Below, piece by piece: positions 1 to 7,135 of a DNA stretch of 64,000 bases; the first letter of the stretch is position 1; every line of letters starts with the position of its first letter. Made by a program: the position numbers and the translations under genes. The DNA comes from Flavobacteriaceae bacterium UBA3339 (lineage in GTDB: Bacteria > Bacteroidota > Bacteroidia > Flavobacteriales > Flavobacteriaceae): positions 87,982 to 151,981 of the forward strand of contig DERN01000016.1 in assembly GCA_002360925.1 (NCBI GenBank), read 5' to 3'. The notes beneath the pieces are model-generated. The model did not search any database and had not been told where the DNA came from. It was given only the letters and a program-made list of their open reading frames with translations.

Positions 1-199
1 CGCTAACGGTTATCGTATTCGGATTCCATTGTGTATTGGTTTGCAAGATTTCGCGGGTAAAAAACGAAAAACGCAACGAAAAATAAATTCCGGCAATTAA
101 AGCAATTAGCGAAACAATCGAAATAATCAAGCCTTTTTGCAATCCTTTAAACAAACTATATCCCAGCAAAACCGCTATAATCAAATCTACTATCAACAT
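1..199 (-). CDS. CvpA family membrane protein (N-terminal part only)
   Basis: This gene runs off the left edge; only the first 66 codons are present, starting at the ATG whose complement lies at 197-199. The translation begins MLIVDLIIAVLLGYSLFKG and continues with a second hydrophobic stretch (LIISIVSLIALIAGIYFSL). The pattern of Asp after a short hydrophobic start, then G-x-x-K-G, then a second helix is the signature of the CvpA (colicin V production) family, inner-membrane proteins of poorly defined function. It is divergent from the gene at 274, with about 75 bases between the starts. The family call rests on this N-terminal pattern alone. Confidence 0.7.
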   Translation of the reverse strand, partial: MLIVDLIIAVLLGYSLFKGLQKGLIISIVSLIALIAGIYFSLRFSFFTREILQTNTQWNPNTITVS

Positions 200-246
200 A
201 ATTCAAAAATAAAAGGCAAATATAAAGCAGTTTCGGCATTTAGAAA

Positions 247-254
247 TATCTTTG
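247..254 (+). promoter_or_regulatory. Bacteroidota -7 promoter element (TATCTTTG)
   Basis: TATCTTTG matches the TAnnTTTG consensus and lies 20 bases before the ATG at 274, the expected place for a short leader. No convincing -33 TTG box was assigned. Confidence 0.55.
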
Positions 255-273
255 TAAGTCAAATGCAAAGTTT

Positions 274-630
274 ATGGCAAGAGATGAACAATTGAAACAA
301 AGATGGGATTTGCTGACTGGAAAATTATCGAAACAGTTTGCAGACGGAGATGCTTTGGATTTAGACGGAATAATCTATTTGGTTGGTTTACAGGAATTAG
401 GTAAATTCAAGAAAAAATTTAAGAAAGACGAAAAGGTAAACTTGATGCACATTGCAATTTGCCGTTTGTTAGAACCTTATGGTTATTACGAATTTTCGCA
501 TTTCGACAACGACGGATGGCCTCATTATCATACAAAAGAGCAATTGCCAAGTTTAAAAGCGGGCGAACAATCTGTTTTAATGAAAGAAGCCATTGTACAT
601 TACTTTTTGGACAACGAATACATTGATTAA
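274..630 (+). CDS. Conserved small hypothetical protein upstream of pheS
   Basis: A 118-residue soluble, charged protein with no signal peptide or membrane segment. I do not recognise a named domain. Visible features are a Lys-rich patch around residues 47-55 (KFKKKFKKDEK) and a Trp/His/Tyr-rich stretch at about 79-87 (HFDNDGWPHYHT). The ATG at 274 follows a good -7 promoter box. It reads toward pheS with a gap of about 74 bases that holds a second promoter box, so the two can be transcribed together or separately. No function is claimed. Confidence 0.75.
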   Translation: MARDEQLKQRWDLLTGKLSKQFADGDALDLDGIIYLVGLQELGKFKKKFKKDEKVNLMHIAICRLLEPYGYYEFSHFDNDGWPHYHTKEQLPSLKAGEQSVLMKEAIVHYFLDNEYID

Positions 631-675
631 AACAAATTTTTAACCATTCAAATTTTCAGCATCGACCAAAAAGCG

Positions 676-683
676 TAAATTTG
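676..683 (+). promoter_or_regulatory. Bacteroidota -7 promoter element (TAAATTTG) for pheS
   Basis: TAAATTTG matches TAnnTTTG and sits 21 bases before the chosen pheS ATG at 705. The TTG inside this box could be misread as an upstream start codon in frame with pheS. Confidence 0.6.
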
Positions 684-704
684 CACAACTACTTTTCAGA
701 AACA

Positions 705-1724
705 ATGATAGATAAAATTAAAGAACTGATTGGCGAAGCAGAAGCATTTACTACAGAAAGTAAAGATGCTTTAGACGCTTTTAGAATTAAGTTTATTTCT
801 AAAAAAGGATTGATTAACGAGATCTTTGCCGAATTTAAAAATGTTCCGAACGAGCAAAAGAAAGAATTTGGACAGATTATTAACACCCTGAAAAAAACGG
901 TTGAAGAGAAAATCAAAACCATTCAGGAAGCTTTTGAAGCTAAAGAAGAAACAGCTGGTATTTTTGGCGATTTAACGCGCCCGGGAACTCCGATTTCGAT
1001 TGGTTCTCGCCATCCGATTTCTTTAGTTCGAAATCAGGTAATCGATATTTTTTCGAATATTGGTTTTAATGTTTCTGAAGGTCCGGAAATTGAAGACGAT
1101 TGGCATAATTTCGAAGCGTTGAATTTCCCGGCGCATCATCCGGCACGCGATATGCAGGATACGTTTTTCGTACAAATGAATCCCGATCACTTATTGCGCA
1201 CGCATACATCGTCGGTTCAGGTTCGTTATATGGAAAACAACCAACCTCCTATCCGTACGATTTCTCCAGGACGCGTTTTTAGAAATGAAGCTATTTCATC
1301 GCGTTCGCATTGTATTTTCCATCAAGTCGAAGGTTTGTACATTGACAAAGATGTGTCGTTTGCCGATTTAAAACAAACGTTGGCTTATTTTACCAAAGAA
1401 ATGTTCGGAAAATCTAAAATTCGTTTACGTCCGTCGTATTTTCCATTTACAGAACCAAGTGCAGAAGTTGATGTTTATTGGGGATTAAAAACCGAAACCG
1501 ATTACCGAATTACAAAAGGAACCGGTTGGTTGGAAATTATGGGATGTGGAATGGTAGATCCGAACGTTTTAAAAGCTTCGAACATAAATCCGGATGAATA
1601 TTCAGGTTTTGCTTTCGGAATGGGATTAGAACGCATGGCAATGTTGTTGTATCAAATCGGCGACATTCGCATGTATTTTGAAAACGATGTACGTTTCTTA
1701 GAACAATTCAAATCGAATTTCTAA
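705..1724 (+). CDS. pheS: Phenylalanine--tRNA ligase alpha subunit
   Basis: Charges tRNA-Phe with phenylalanine in the cytoplasm as half of the alpha2-beta2 class II synthetase. With the ATG at 705 the protein is 339 residues, the usual bacterial PheS length. The N-terminal 90 residues form the coiled-coil arm. The catalytic core shows class II motif 2 (PGRVFRNEAISSRSHCIFHQ) and motif 3 near the C-terminus (GFAFGMGLERMAMLLYQIGD). An in-frame TTG at 681 would add eight residues but lies inside the -7 promoter box, so I reject it. pheT is not adjacent, which is common in this phylum. A strong hairpin terminator follows the stop. Confidence 0.97.
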   Translation: MIDKIKELIGEAEAFTTESKDALDAFRIKFISKKGLINEIFAEFKNVPNEQKKEFGQIINTLKKTVEEKIKTIQEAFEAKEETAGIFGDLTRPGTPISIGSRHPISLVRNQVIDIFSNIGFNVSEGPEIEDDWHNFEALNFPAHHPARDMQDTFFVQMNPDHLLRTHTSSVQVRYMENNQPPIRTISPGRVFRNEAISSRSHCIFHQVEGLYIDKDVSFADLKQTLAYFTKEMFGKSKIRLRPSYFPFTEPSAEVDVYWGLKTETDYRITKGTGWLEIMGCGMVDPNVLKASNINPDEYSGFAFGMGLERMAMLLYQIGDIRMYFENDVRFLEQFKSNF

Positions 1725-1742
1725 TAGAAAATTCTATAAAAA

Positions 1743-1776
1743 AACCGCTTTGTAAAATTACAAAGCGGTTTTTTTA
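1743..1776. terminator. Bidirectional rho-independent terminator
   Basis: A 12-bp perfect stem (arms 1743-1754 and 1759-1770) with an AAAT loop, flanked by A and T runs, lies between the convergent pheS and the minus-strand gene at 1778. Confidence 0.85.
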
Positions 1777-1777
1777 T

Positions 1778-2125
1778 TTAAGTGTTTGTTGTTTTGGTTG
1801 ATGTGTTATTGTAAAACAATCGTTTGGGACCTATAAAAAAGAAGACAATTGCTGCTAAAAAGGTTATCAATCCTATTCCGGTAATAAAACCTAAAGCAAA
1901 TAATAAAACCCAGATAAGCTTTTCGCCCGATGGCATTTTTTCTGATTTATACATCATATAAAAAGCCAATGCAATAAATACTATGGACGAAAAAAGTCCG
2001 ATTGCAAGCATGTTGTTTCCATTAATCGGTCCTATTTCGGCATGCGTTACTTTTAAGATTGCTCCAATAATCAATAGTACAAAACTAAGCGCAAAAGCAA
2101 TACGGTAAAATTTAAATAATTTCAT
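1778..2125 (-). CDS. Small membrane protein, possibly GldL-related
   Basis: A 115-residue protein with about four hydrophobic segments (roughly residues 8-26, 38-58, 68-88 and 78-100). The start, MKLFKFYRIAFALSFVLLI, and the following G-A-I-L-K-V-T-H motif resemble the N-terminal part of small GldL-like proteins of Bacteroidota, but I would not assign a gliding role. It is the last gene of the PadR cluster, three bases behind the gene ending at 2129, so it is probably cotranscribed. It lacks the ELVDH signature domain of the five genes before it. Family placement is weak. Confidence 0.7.
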   Translation of the reverse strand: MKLFKFYRIAFALSFVLLIIGAILKVTHAEIGPINGNNMLAIGLFSSIVFIALAFYMMYKSEKMPSGEKLIWVLLFALGFITGIGLITFLAAIVFFFIGPKRLFYNNTSTKTTNT

Positions 2126-2128
2126 GGT

Positions 2129-2878
2129 TTAAGAATAAAAATGAACGTATTCACGTAAATCTTTTTTAAGTGATTTATGAACTACAAAATAAATGATACT
2201 CATATGAATAAGCATAAATGTAAGTATTATACTAAGTTTAATGCTATTAGAATGAAAATCATACTCGTCAGCATTAAAAAAGTCCATTGGTTCAATAAAA
2301 TAACTCATTGCAAAATTAATTAAAATTGCCGTAGAACCTGTTTGTACAGCAATAATACGATAACTTAATCCATTAAGTAAAAACTGTTGTTTTATTCCGT
2401 TTATTTTATGTGTTTGATACATATTAATCAAAACTAAAAACAAACCAAAAAGTAAAACACTTATTGAAATTGTATATTTTACCTCAGAAAACCAATATTC
2501 ATCTATCATCAATAACTTATAAATTACGATACCTATAATTGCAAATAAAAAGATTTTAGGAGAAAGCATCAAACTCTTCATTCCTTGAAGATATTTTTGA
2601 TTATATCTAGATCTCATTGCTTTATTTTTAGCAATTTCAAGCTTTTTTAATTCGTTATGCGACCATTTTCTTTGTACAACATAAAAAGCTTGTTTAAAAC
2701 TCAATTGCTCTTCAATCATTAAGTTTTCAATATCCGAAGCAATATGATCTACCATTTCGCATTGAATATCATAATACAAATTCTTTTTATTCATTCTGCC
2801 CCACGTATCAAAGAAATTGATTTTTTGATTCGCAATCCATTCCGAAATTTGTTGTAATTCTTCTTTCTCTATTTTCAT
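2129..2878 (-). CDS. PadR-linked paralogous membrane protein 5 (ELVDH-type N-terminal domain)
   Basis: A 249-residue protein, the fifth of a tandem family. The N-terminal 95 residues are a soluble helical domain with the family signature (C-E-M-V-D-H-I-A-S-D at about 40-49, followed by SFKQAF). Then come four hydrophobic segments (about 105-125, 138-155, 178-200, 215-235). The layout resembles the HAAS/DUF1700 proteins that accompany PadR regulators in Firmicutes, which are thought to be sensory membrane partners; that comparison is by pattern only. Gaps to its neighbours are three bases on each side, consistent with one transcript. Confidence 0.8.
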   Translation of the reverse strand: MKIEKEELQQISEWIANQKINFFDTWGRMNKKNLYYDIQCEMVDHIASDIENLMIEEQLSFKQAFYVVQRKWSHNELKKLEIAKNKAMRSRYNQKYLQGMKSLMLSPKIFLFAIIGIVIYKLLMIDEYWFSEVKYTISISVLLFGLFLVLINMYQTHKINGIKQQFLLNGLSYRIIAVQTGSTAILINFAMSYFIEPMDFFNADEYDFHSNSIKLSIILTFMLIHMSIIYFVVHKSLKKDLREYVHFYS

Positions 2879-2881
2879 AAA

Positions 2882-3589
2882 TTAAGCAAATTGATATTTC
2901 TGTTCGGTTTCTTTAATACTTTGTAACAGTTTAGGTTTTATGATTTTAAAAAACACATAAAAAATTAAAAAGTGAACTAGAACAAAAAATGTTAAAAAGT
3001 GCATACCCAACACGGATAATCCACTTGAAGTTTCGAAAAACTTACGAAACATATTAAAATACAGGCCACAAAACCCAATAATAGGCAACGAAAACACCGA
3101 TTGAGCTACCGATTGAATTAACCAATTTCTTTGTTTGCTTTTTTGTTCTTTTTTAATTCTAATCATAAATCGAAATCCATCTATTGTAAAATAAAGAAAC
3201 GACATCATTAAAACTGCCAGTAAAGCTGTTTCGCCCCAATGTTTAAAATATCCCAACAAATTAAAAATCCCTAAATAAAGTGCAACAGTTAAAATAACTT
3301 TTGGAATCGATATGAACTTCAGCACTTCGTTCCAAAGCATTTTGTTATAGTATTTATGTAACTCGGCTTGTTTTTGCTCCACCAAACCTGTGAAACCAAA
3401 TATCCCGAATTTCTTAAACTCGACATTTAAAGCATCTTCAAACGAAATAGCAGGATTCTCTTTCCATTCTGCTTCAATCGCGTTTGCTAAATGATCGACC
3501 AATTCTACTTGGACATCGTAATATTCTACATAATGCTTTTTCGTAAATTCGAATAATTGATCGATTTGTTGTGTAGTTAATTTTTTCAT
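2882..3589 (-). CDS. PadR-linked paralogous membrane protein 4
   Basis: A 235-residue member of the tandem family. Residues 1-80 are almost identical to those of the next gene upstream (both start MK(K/Q)LTTQQIDQLFEFTKKH and share DVQVELVDHLANAIEA and KENPAISFEDALN), whereas the four membrane segments that follow have diverged strongly. This points to a recent duplication or gene conversion confined to the cytoplasmic domain. The start overlaps the stop of the upstream copy by four bases, so translational coupling is likely. The ligand or partner is unknown. Confidence 0.82.
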   Translation of the reverse strand: MKKLTTQQIDQLFEFTKKHYVEYYDVQVELVDHLANAIEAEWKENPAISFEDALNVEFKKFGIFGFTGLVEQKQAELHKYYNKMLWNEVLKFISIPKVILTVALYLGIFNLLGYFKHWGETALLAVLMMSFLYFTIDGFRFMIRIKKEQKSKQRNWLIQSVAQSVFSLPIIGFCGLYFNMFRKFFETSSGLSVLGMHFLTFFVLVHFLIFYVFFKIIKPKLLQSIKETEQKYQFA

Positions 3590-4260
3590 ACAATCTGAAA
3601 TTTCTGTTCGGTTTGTGTTATTTCATTTCTTAATAAAGGAATAACCTTTGTAAATAAAACCACACAAAACAAAATGTATAAAGCTGTTGTAGTTGTTTCG
3701 AAAAGCAACCTTGCTGTACTTGCATTAAGATGAATATTGGAACTAAAAAACACAATCATCGTTACAGGAATACTATAAAACTGATTACTTAAAGATTGTA
3801 AAAGAAACTTGTTTTTTGTCTTTTTTAATTGACGTGTTTGATAAATCCACATTACGAATGTAAAAACTAAAAGTGTTATTTTTAAACCAAACCATATTAT
3901 TTCTTTCTGTTCTGTAGGATTTTTAAAAAACTGAAATAGCACATAAAATAACATTCCTGTTAGGATTACTTTTGGAATTGAGACAAAATCAATTAATTCG
4001 TGTTTTATTAATTTCCAATAATGCCTTTCTAAAGCTGCTTGCTTTTGCTCTACTAATCCCGAAAATCCAAAAACGCCAAAGCTTTTATACTCTTTATTTA
4101 AAGCATCTTCAAACGAAATAGCAGGATTCTCTTTCCATTGTGCTTCAATTGCATTGGCTAAATGATCAACCAGTTCTACCTGAACATCGTAATGTTCTAC
4201 CAAATGTTTTTTGGTAAATTCGAATAATTGATCGATTTGTTGTGTAGTTAGTTGCTTCAT
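3586..4260 (-). CDS. PadR-linked paralogous membrane protein 3
   Basis: A 224-residue copy of the tandem family with the N-terminal helical domain (ELVDHLANAIEA at about 29-40, FGVFGFSGLVEQKQA at about 61-75) and four predicted membrane helices. Its N-terminal domain is nearly the same as that of the gene ending at 2882. The stop overlaps the downstream start by four bases and the start abuts the stop of the upstream gene at 4260. The function is presumably signalling or envelope sensing linked to the PadR regulator; this is inference from linkage. Confidence 0.82.
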   Translation of the reverse strand: MKQLTTQQIDQLFEFTKKHLVEHYDVQVELVDHLANAIEAQWKENPAISFEDALNKEYKSFGVFGFSGLVEQKQAALERHYWKLIKHELIDFVSIPKVILTGMLFYVLFQFFKNPTEQKEIIWFGLKITLLVFTFVMWIYQTRQLKKTKNKFLLQSLSNQFYSIPVTMIVFFSSNIHLNASTARLLFETTTTALYILFCVVLFTKVIPLLRNEITQTEQKFQIV

Positions 4261-4886
4261 TATTTATTTAATAGCATTTTAAATTTTCGATCGTTTTTAA
4301 TTTTGTAATAAACAATCAAATAATATAACATTAAACTAACCGCTGTAAAACCTGATAATAGTAGCAGAGAAGGGAATTGTTCCATCTTTCTTACCCAATG
4401 AATTCCAAAATACAGATAGAACATAAGTATAAAACTTATGGTAAATAACGCGCCATAAGTACCAGCAACTTTGTTTTTTGAAACAAAAGTATACAATCCT
4501 AGAAAAACAAAACTTAAAATAGGAATTGCCATTGGTATCACATCCAAGTCTTCTAATAACAAATTGTGATTTGAGTACGGTAAATTATCGTAAATGAAAT
4601 AAGACAAAATCCAAAGGAAAATAAATACAGGATTTAAAAAGATATCTTTCAATAATGAAACTCTTTGCGATATTACATTAGTCCATTGGGTTAACTTTTG
4701 CGTTTTTAAATAATCTTTTTGTTCTTCAAAAACTAAATCTGCCGCTTGCAAAAAACTTACATTTTCTTTTTCTTCTATCAAACATAAAATATGGTCTAAA
4801 ACTTCTATTCTATGATCAATGAATGTAAAACCAAAATCAGTCAGCTTTTGATCTACTTGTTGTATTTGTTCTTTCGTCAACTTCAT
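4260..4886 (-). CDS. PadR-linked paralogous membrane protein 2
   Basis: A 208-residue family member with a variant signature: H-R-I-E-V-L-D-H-I-L-C-L-I replaces the usual ELVDHIA around residue 25-37. Four hydrophobic segments follow at about 85-100, 118-135, 143-162 and 172-195. Start and stop codons overlap or abut the neighbours at both ends, so it sits within a tightly coupled operon. Its domain has drifted more than the others, which suggests a separate role or relaxed constraint. Confidence 0.8.
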   Translation of the reverse strand: MKLTKEQIQQVDQKLTDFGFTFIDHRIEVLDHILCLIEEKENVSFLQAADLVFEEQKDYLKTQKLTQWTNVISQRVSLLKDIFLNPVFIFLWILSYFIYDNLPYSNHNLLLEDLDVIPMAIPILSFVFLGLYTFVSKNKVAGTYGALFTISFILMFYLYFGIHWVRKMEQFPSLLLLSGFTAVSLMLYYLIVYYKIKNDRKFKMLLNK

Positions 4887-5533
4887 TACATCACCTTTAA
4901 AAGTTGATTTTCTATTTTGATGTTTCTTCGCATTAAAATAGTTTTAATCATCAGCGTAATTGTTGCGTAAACAATAGCCGGAAATCCAGGTCGACTTAAA
5001 AAATCTCCATCGAAATAATTCAATAATATATTAACCACAATACCAATCAAAACTATTGAAAGGTTTACAATTAATTTATCTTCTGCGTACATGCTTAAAA
5101 CAGTATTGAATCGATTTTTTTTGAATATTTTTATTAGATAAATTCCTAAAAAACAACCTACTACTCCAATCAAATACATAATAAATGTACCCCACTCCTC
5201 TTTTCTAAACAGTTGATCTAAAAAAAATAAAGCTACAACCAAAGCAATCGTTATGCTATTATATTTCCAATCGAGTTTTCGCCATAAACGAGAAACCATT
5301 TTAGGCACCGAATTATGTTTTGAATTTCTGTCCCAACTAATTTCTGTTTTCCATTTATACAAAATTTTCGATAAAGCTTCGTCAAAAGAAAGTTTTTCGT
5401 TTTGCATTAAAAGTTCTACATCCGAAGCAATATGATCTACTAATTCTGTTCGCAAATCATCAAAATTCTCAAACGTATAATGTTTGCGAAGGACATAATC
5501 AACTTCTTCTATTTGATCTTTTGTCAGTTTCAT
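4886..5533 (-). CDS. PadR-linked paralogous membrane protein 1
   Basis: A 215-residue protein that directly follows the padR gene; its ATG abuts the regulator's stop. It begins MKLTKDQIEEVDYVLRKH, contains D-L-R-T-E-L-V-D-H-I-A-S-D at about residues 26-38 and L-S-F-D-E-A-L at about 48-54, then a basic stretch and four hydrophobic segments (about 95-107, 118-137, 153-172, 182-200). As the first gene after the regulator it is the most likely direct partner. The PadR plus small membrane protein pairing is known in Firmicutes; five tandem copies are unusual to me. Confidence 0.82.
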   Translation of the reverse strand: MKLTKDQIEEVDYVLRKHYTFENFDDLRTELVDHIASDVELLMQNEKLSFDEALSKILYKWKTEISWDRNSKHNSVPKMVSRLWRKLDWKYNSITIALVVALFFLDQLFRKEEWGTFIMYLIGVVGCFLGIYLIKIFKKNRFNTVLSMYAEDKLIVNLSIVLIGIVVNILLNYFDGDFLSRPGFPAIVYATITLMIKTILMRRNIKIENQLLKVM

Positions 5534-5877
5534 TAAAAATCTAATTTTAAATTCGGATTTACAATACTCTGCATATTTCGAACAAAATTTTCTAATTCTT
5601 CCATGCGCGAAGCCGTTTCTTTTACTCCGTTTTCTGTGAGTTTATAATATTTTCGAATGCGTCCATCAACACGATCCATTTCCACATCTAAAAAACCTTC
5701 TGCTTCCATTTTATGCAAAGCCGGATACAAAGCGCCTTCGGTAATATTCATTTCGCCTTGTGTAATTTCCTTCACTTTTTGCGTAATTTCATAACCGTAC
5801 ATTTTACCGTTTTGTTCTAAAAGCTTCATGATAATGGTATTTAGACTTCCTTTGTATAATTGTTGTTGCTTTTTCAT
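5533..5877 (-). CDS. PadR family transcriptional regulator
   Basis: A 114-residue winged-helix repressor of the PadR type. The recognisable core is GSLNTIIMKLLEQNGKMYGYE (start of the domain), then EMNITEGALYPALHKMEAEG and DGRIRKYYKLTENGVKE, the PadR wing. It heads a seven-gene minus-strand cluster of small membrane proteins. Directly upstream are a -7 promoter box and an imperfect palindrome over the expected transcription start, the typical arrangement for autoregulation. The inducing signal is unknown; in other PadR systems it is often envelope or antimicrobial stress. Confidence 0.93.
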   Translation of the reverse strand: MKKQQQLYKGSLNTIIMKLLEQNGKMYGYEITQKVKEITQGEMNITEGALYPALHKMEAEGFLDVEMDRVDGRIRKYYKLTENGVKETASRMEELENFVRNMQSIVNPNLKLDF

Positions 5878-5887
5878 ATCTTGTTTA

Positions 5888-5910
5888 TATACTTATGATC
5901 GTTAGGTATA
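5888..5910. promoter_or_regulatory. Probable PadR operator (imperfect palindrome)
   Basis: Half-sites TATACTTA (5888-5895) and TAGGTATA (5903-5910) are inverted with one mismatch and a 7-base spacer. The site lies just downstream of the -7 box of the padR promoter, over the expected start of transcription. A further GTTAGGTAT copy occurs near 5944. Binding is inferred from position and symmetry. Confidence 0.5.
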
Positions 5911-5911
5911 G

Positions 5912-5919
5912 CAAATATA
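5912..5919 (-). promoter_or_regulatory. Bacteroidota -7 promoter element for the padR operon
   Basis: On the minus strand the sequence reads TATATTTG, matching TAnnTTTG, about 35 bases before the padR ATG. Confidence 0.55.
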
Positions 5920-6007
5920 CATATTAATCTTATACATCCAAATGTTAGGTATGTTTTTTTAAAACGTTTGAAATGACAAAAATCATTATCAAGCCATTTC
6001 ATTTTTG

Positions 6008-6015
6008 TATTTTTG
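6008..6015 (+). promoter_or_regulatory. Bacteroidota -7 promoter element (TATTTTTG)
   Basis: Matches TAnnTTTG and lies 20 bases before the ATG of the ferredoxin reductase gene at 6035. Confidence 0.55.
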
Positions 6016-6034
6016 CAGAAACAACTAAAATCAA

Positions 6035-7081
6035 ATGTCAAGATTTCATACACTTAAAGTAAAAGATATTAGAACAGAAACTCCATTGGCAGTTTCTATC
6101 GCTTTTGAAGTTCCCGCTGATTTAGCAACGGATTATCAGTTCGAAGCCGGACAATATGTAACTATAAAAGCTATTATTAACGGAGAAGAAATTCGTCGTT
6201 CTTATTCAATCAGTTCCGCTCCATCGAGCAACGAATTACGCGTTGTGGTAAAAGCTGTTGAAAATGGTATTTTTTCGAATTATGCTAAAAACCAATTGAA
6301 AGTTGGCGATAATTTAGAAGTAGGAATTCCGGAAGGAAAATTTGTTGTTGAAAATCGTGATGCTAAAATATTTGTCGCTTTTGCCGCAGGAAGTGGAATT
6401 ACACCAATTATTTCGATCATTAAAGATGTATTGGAAAAGAAAGATGACACTACTTTTATTCTGATTTATGGCAATAAAACGATCGAAGACACGATTTATT
6501 TTAACGAAATTAATGCGTTGCAACAACAGTATTTAGGTCGCTTTTTTGTTCATTATACATTTACAAAAGCAAATCCTGACGGTTCGTTATTTGGAAGAAT
6601 TGAACGTTCTACTGTAAACTTTGTTTTGAAAAACAAACACAGCGAAAAACGTGTAGAAGAATACTTTCTTTGCGGACCTGAAGATATGATTAAAAAGGTA
6701 ACCGATGTTTTGAAAGAAAACGGTGCTGCAGAAGAACAAATTCATTATGAATTGTTTACAACAAGTTCTACAAACGGAGAAATTCCTGTTTCTGGCGAAG
6801 GAATGGTAAAAGTAACGGTTTTAGTCGATGATGTTGAAACAACTTTTAACATGCCAAGAACCGAAAATATCTTAAGCGCAGCTTTAAAACACGGAGTTGA
6901 CGCGCCGTATTCGTGCCAAGGTGGAATTTGCAGTTCTTGTATGTGCAGAACTATAAAAGGATCGGCAGAAATGAAAACAAATCACATTTTAATGGACGAT
7001 GAAGTGGAAGAAGGTTTATTACTAGCTTGTCAATCTTATGTTACTTCAGACGAAATTTATGTAGATTTTGACGATGTTTAA
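6035..7081 (+). CDS. PaaE-like ferredoxin/flavin oxidoreductase (FNR-type with C-terminal 2Fe-2S domain)
   Basis: A 348-residue electron-transfer protein. Residues 1-100 are an FAD-binding FNR barrel (R-R-S-Y-S-I-S-S-A at about 54-62), residues 110-235 an NAD(P)-binding domain (FAAGSGITPIISI; FLCGPEDMI), and the C-terminal 90 residues a plant-type 2Fe-2S ferredoxin domain with the cysteine set C-x4-C-x2-C (YSCQGGICSSC) and a distal L-A-C-Q. The order matches PaaE of phenylacetyl-CoA epoxidase, but no paaABCD genes are nearby, so the electron acceptor is unknown; many flavobacteria carry such a stand-alone gene. It has its own promoter and a terminator. Confidence 0.88.
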   Translation: MSRFHTLKVKDIRTETPLAVSIAFEVPADLATDYQFEAGQYVTIKAIINGEEIRRSYSISSAPSSNELRVVVKAVENGIFSNYAKNQLKVGDNLEVGIPEGKFVVENRDAKIFVAFAAGSGITPIISIIKDVLEKKDDTTFILIYGNKTIEDTIYFNEINALQQQYLGRFFVHYTFTKANPDGSLFGRIERSTVNFVLKNKHSEKRVEEYFLCGPEDMIKKVTDVLKENGAAEEQIHYELFTTSSTNGEIPVSGEGMVKVTVLVDDVETTFNMPRTENILSAALKHGVDAPYSCQGGICSSCMCRTIKGSAEMKTNHILMDDEVEEGLLLACQSYVTSDEIYVDFDDV

Positions 7082-7106
7082 AAAACTATTTCTAGATAAA
7101 ATAAAA

Positions 7107-7130
7107 AAGCAGGATTTTAAAATCCTGCTT
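7107..7130. terminator. Bidirectional rho-independent terminator
   Basis: A perfect palindrome AAGCAGGATT/AATCCTGCTT with A- and T-rich flanks between two convergent genes. Confidence 0.85.
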
Positions 7131-7135
7131 TTGTT

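Noticed and set aside
681..704. TTG at 681 as the start of pheS (eight extra residues)
   Set aside because: The TTG is part of the TAAATTTG promoter box and the ATG at 705 gives the normal PheS length.
6035..7081. Assignment of the ferredoxin reductase as paaE of a phenylacetate pathway
   Set aside because: The domain order fits, but no other paa gene is in the neighbourhood, so a pathway role is not supported.
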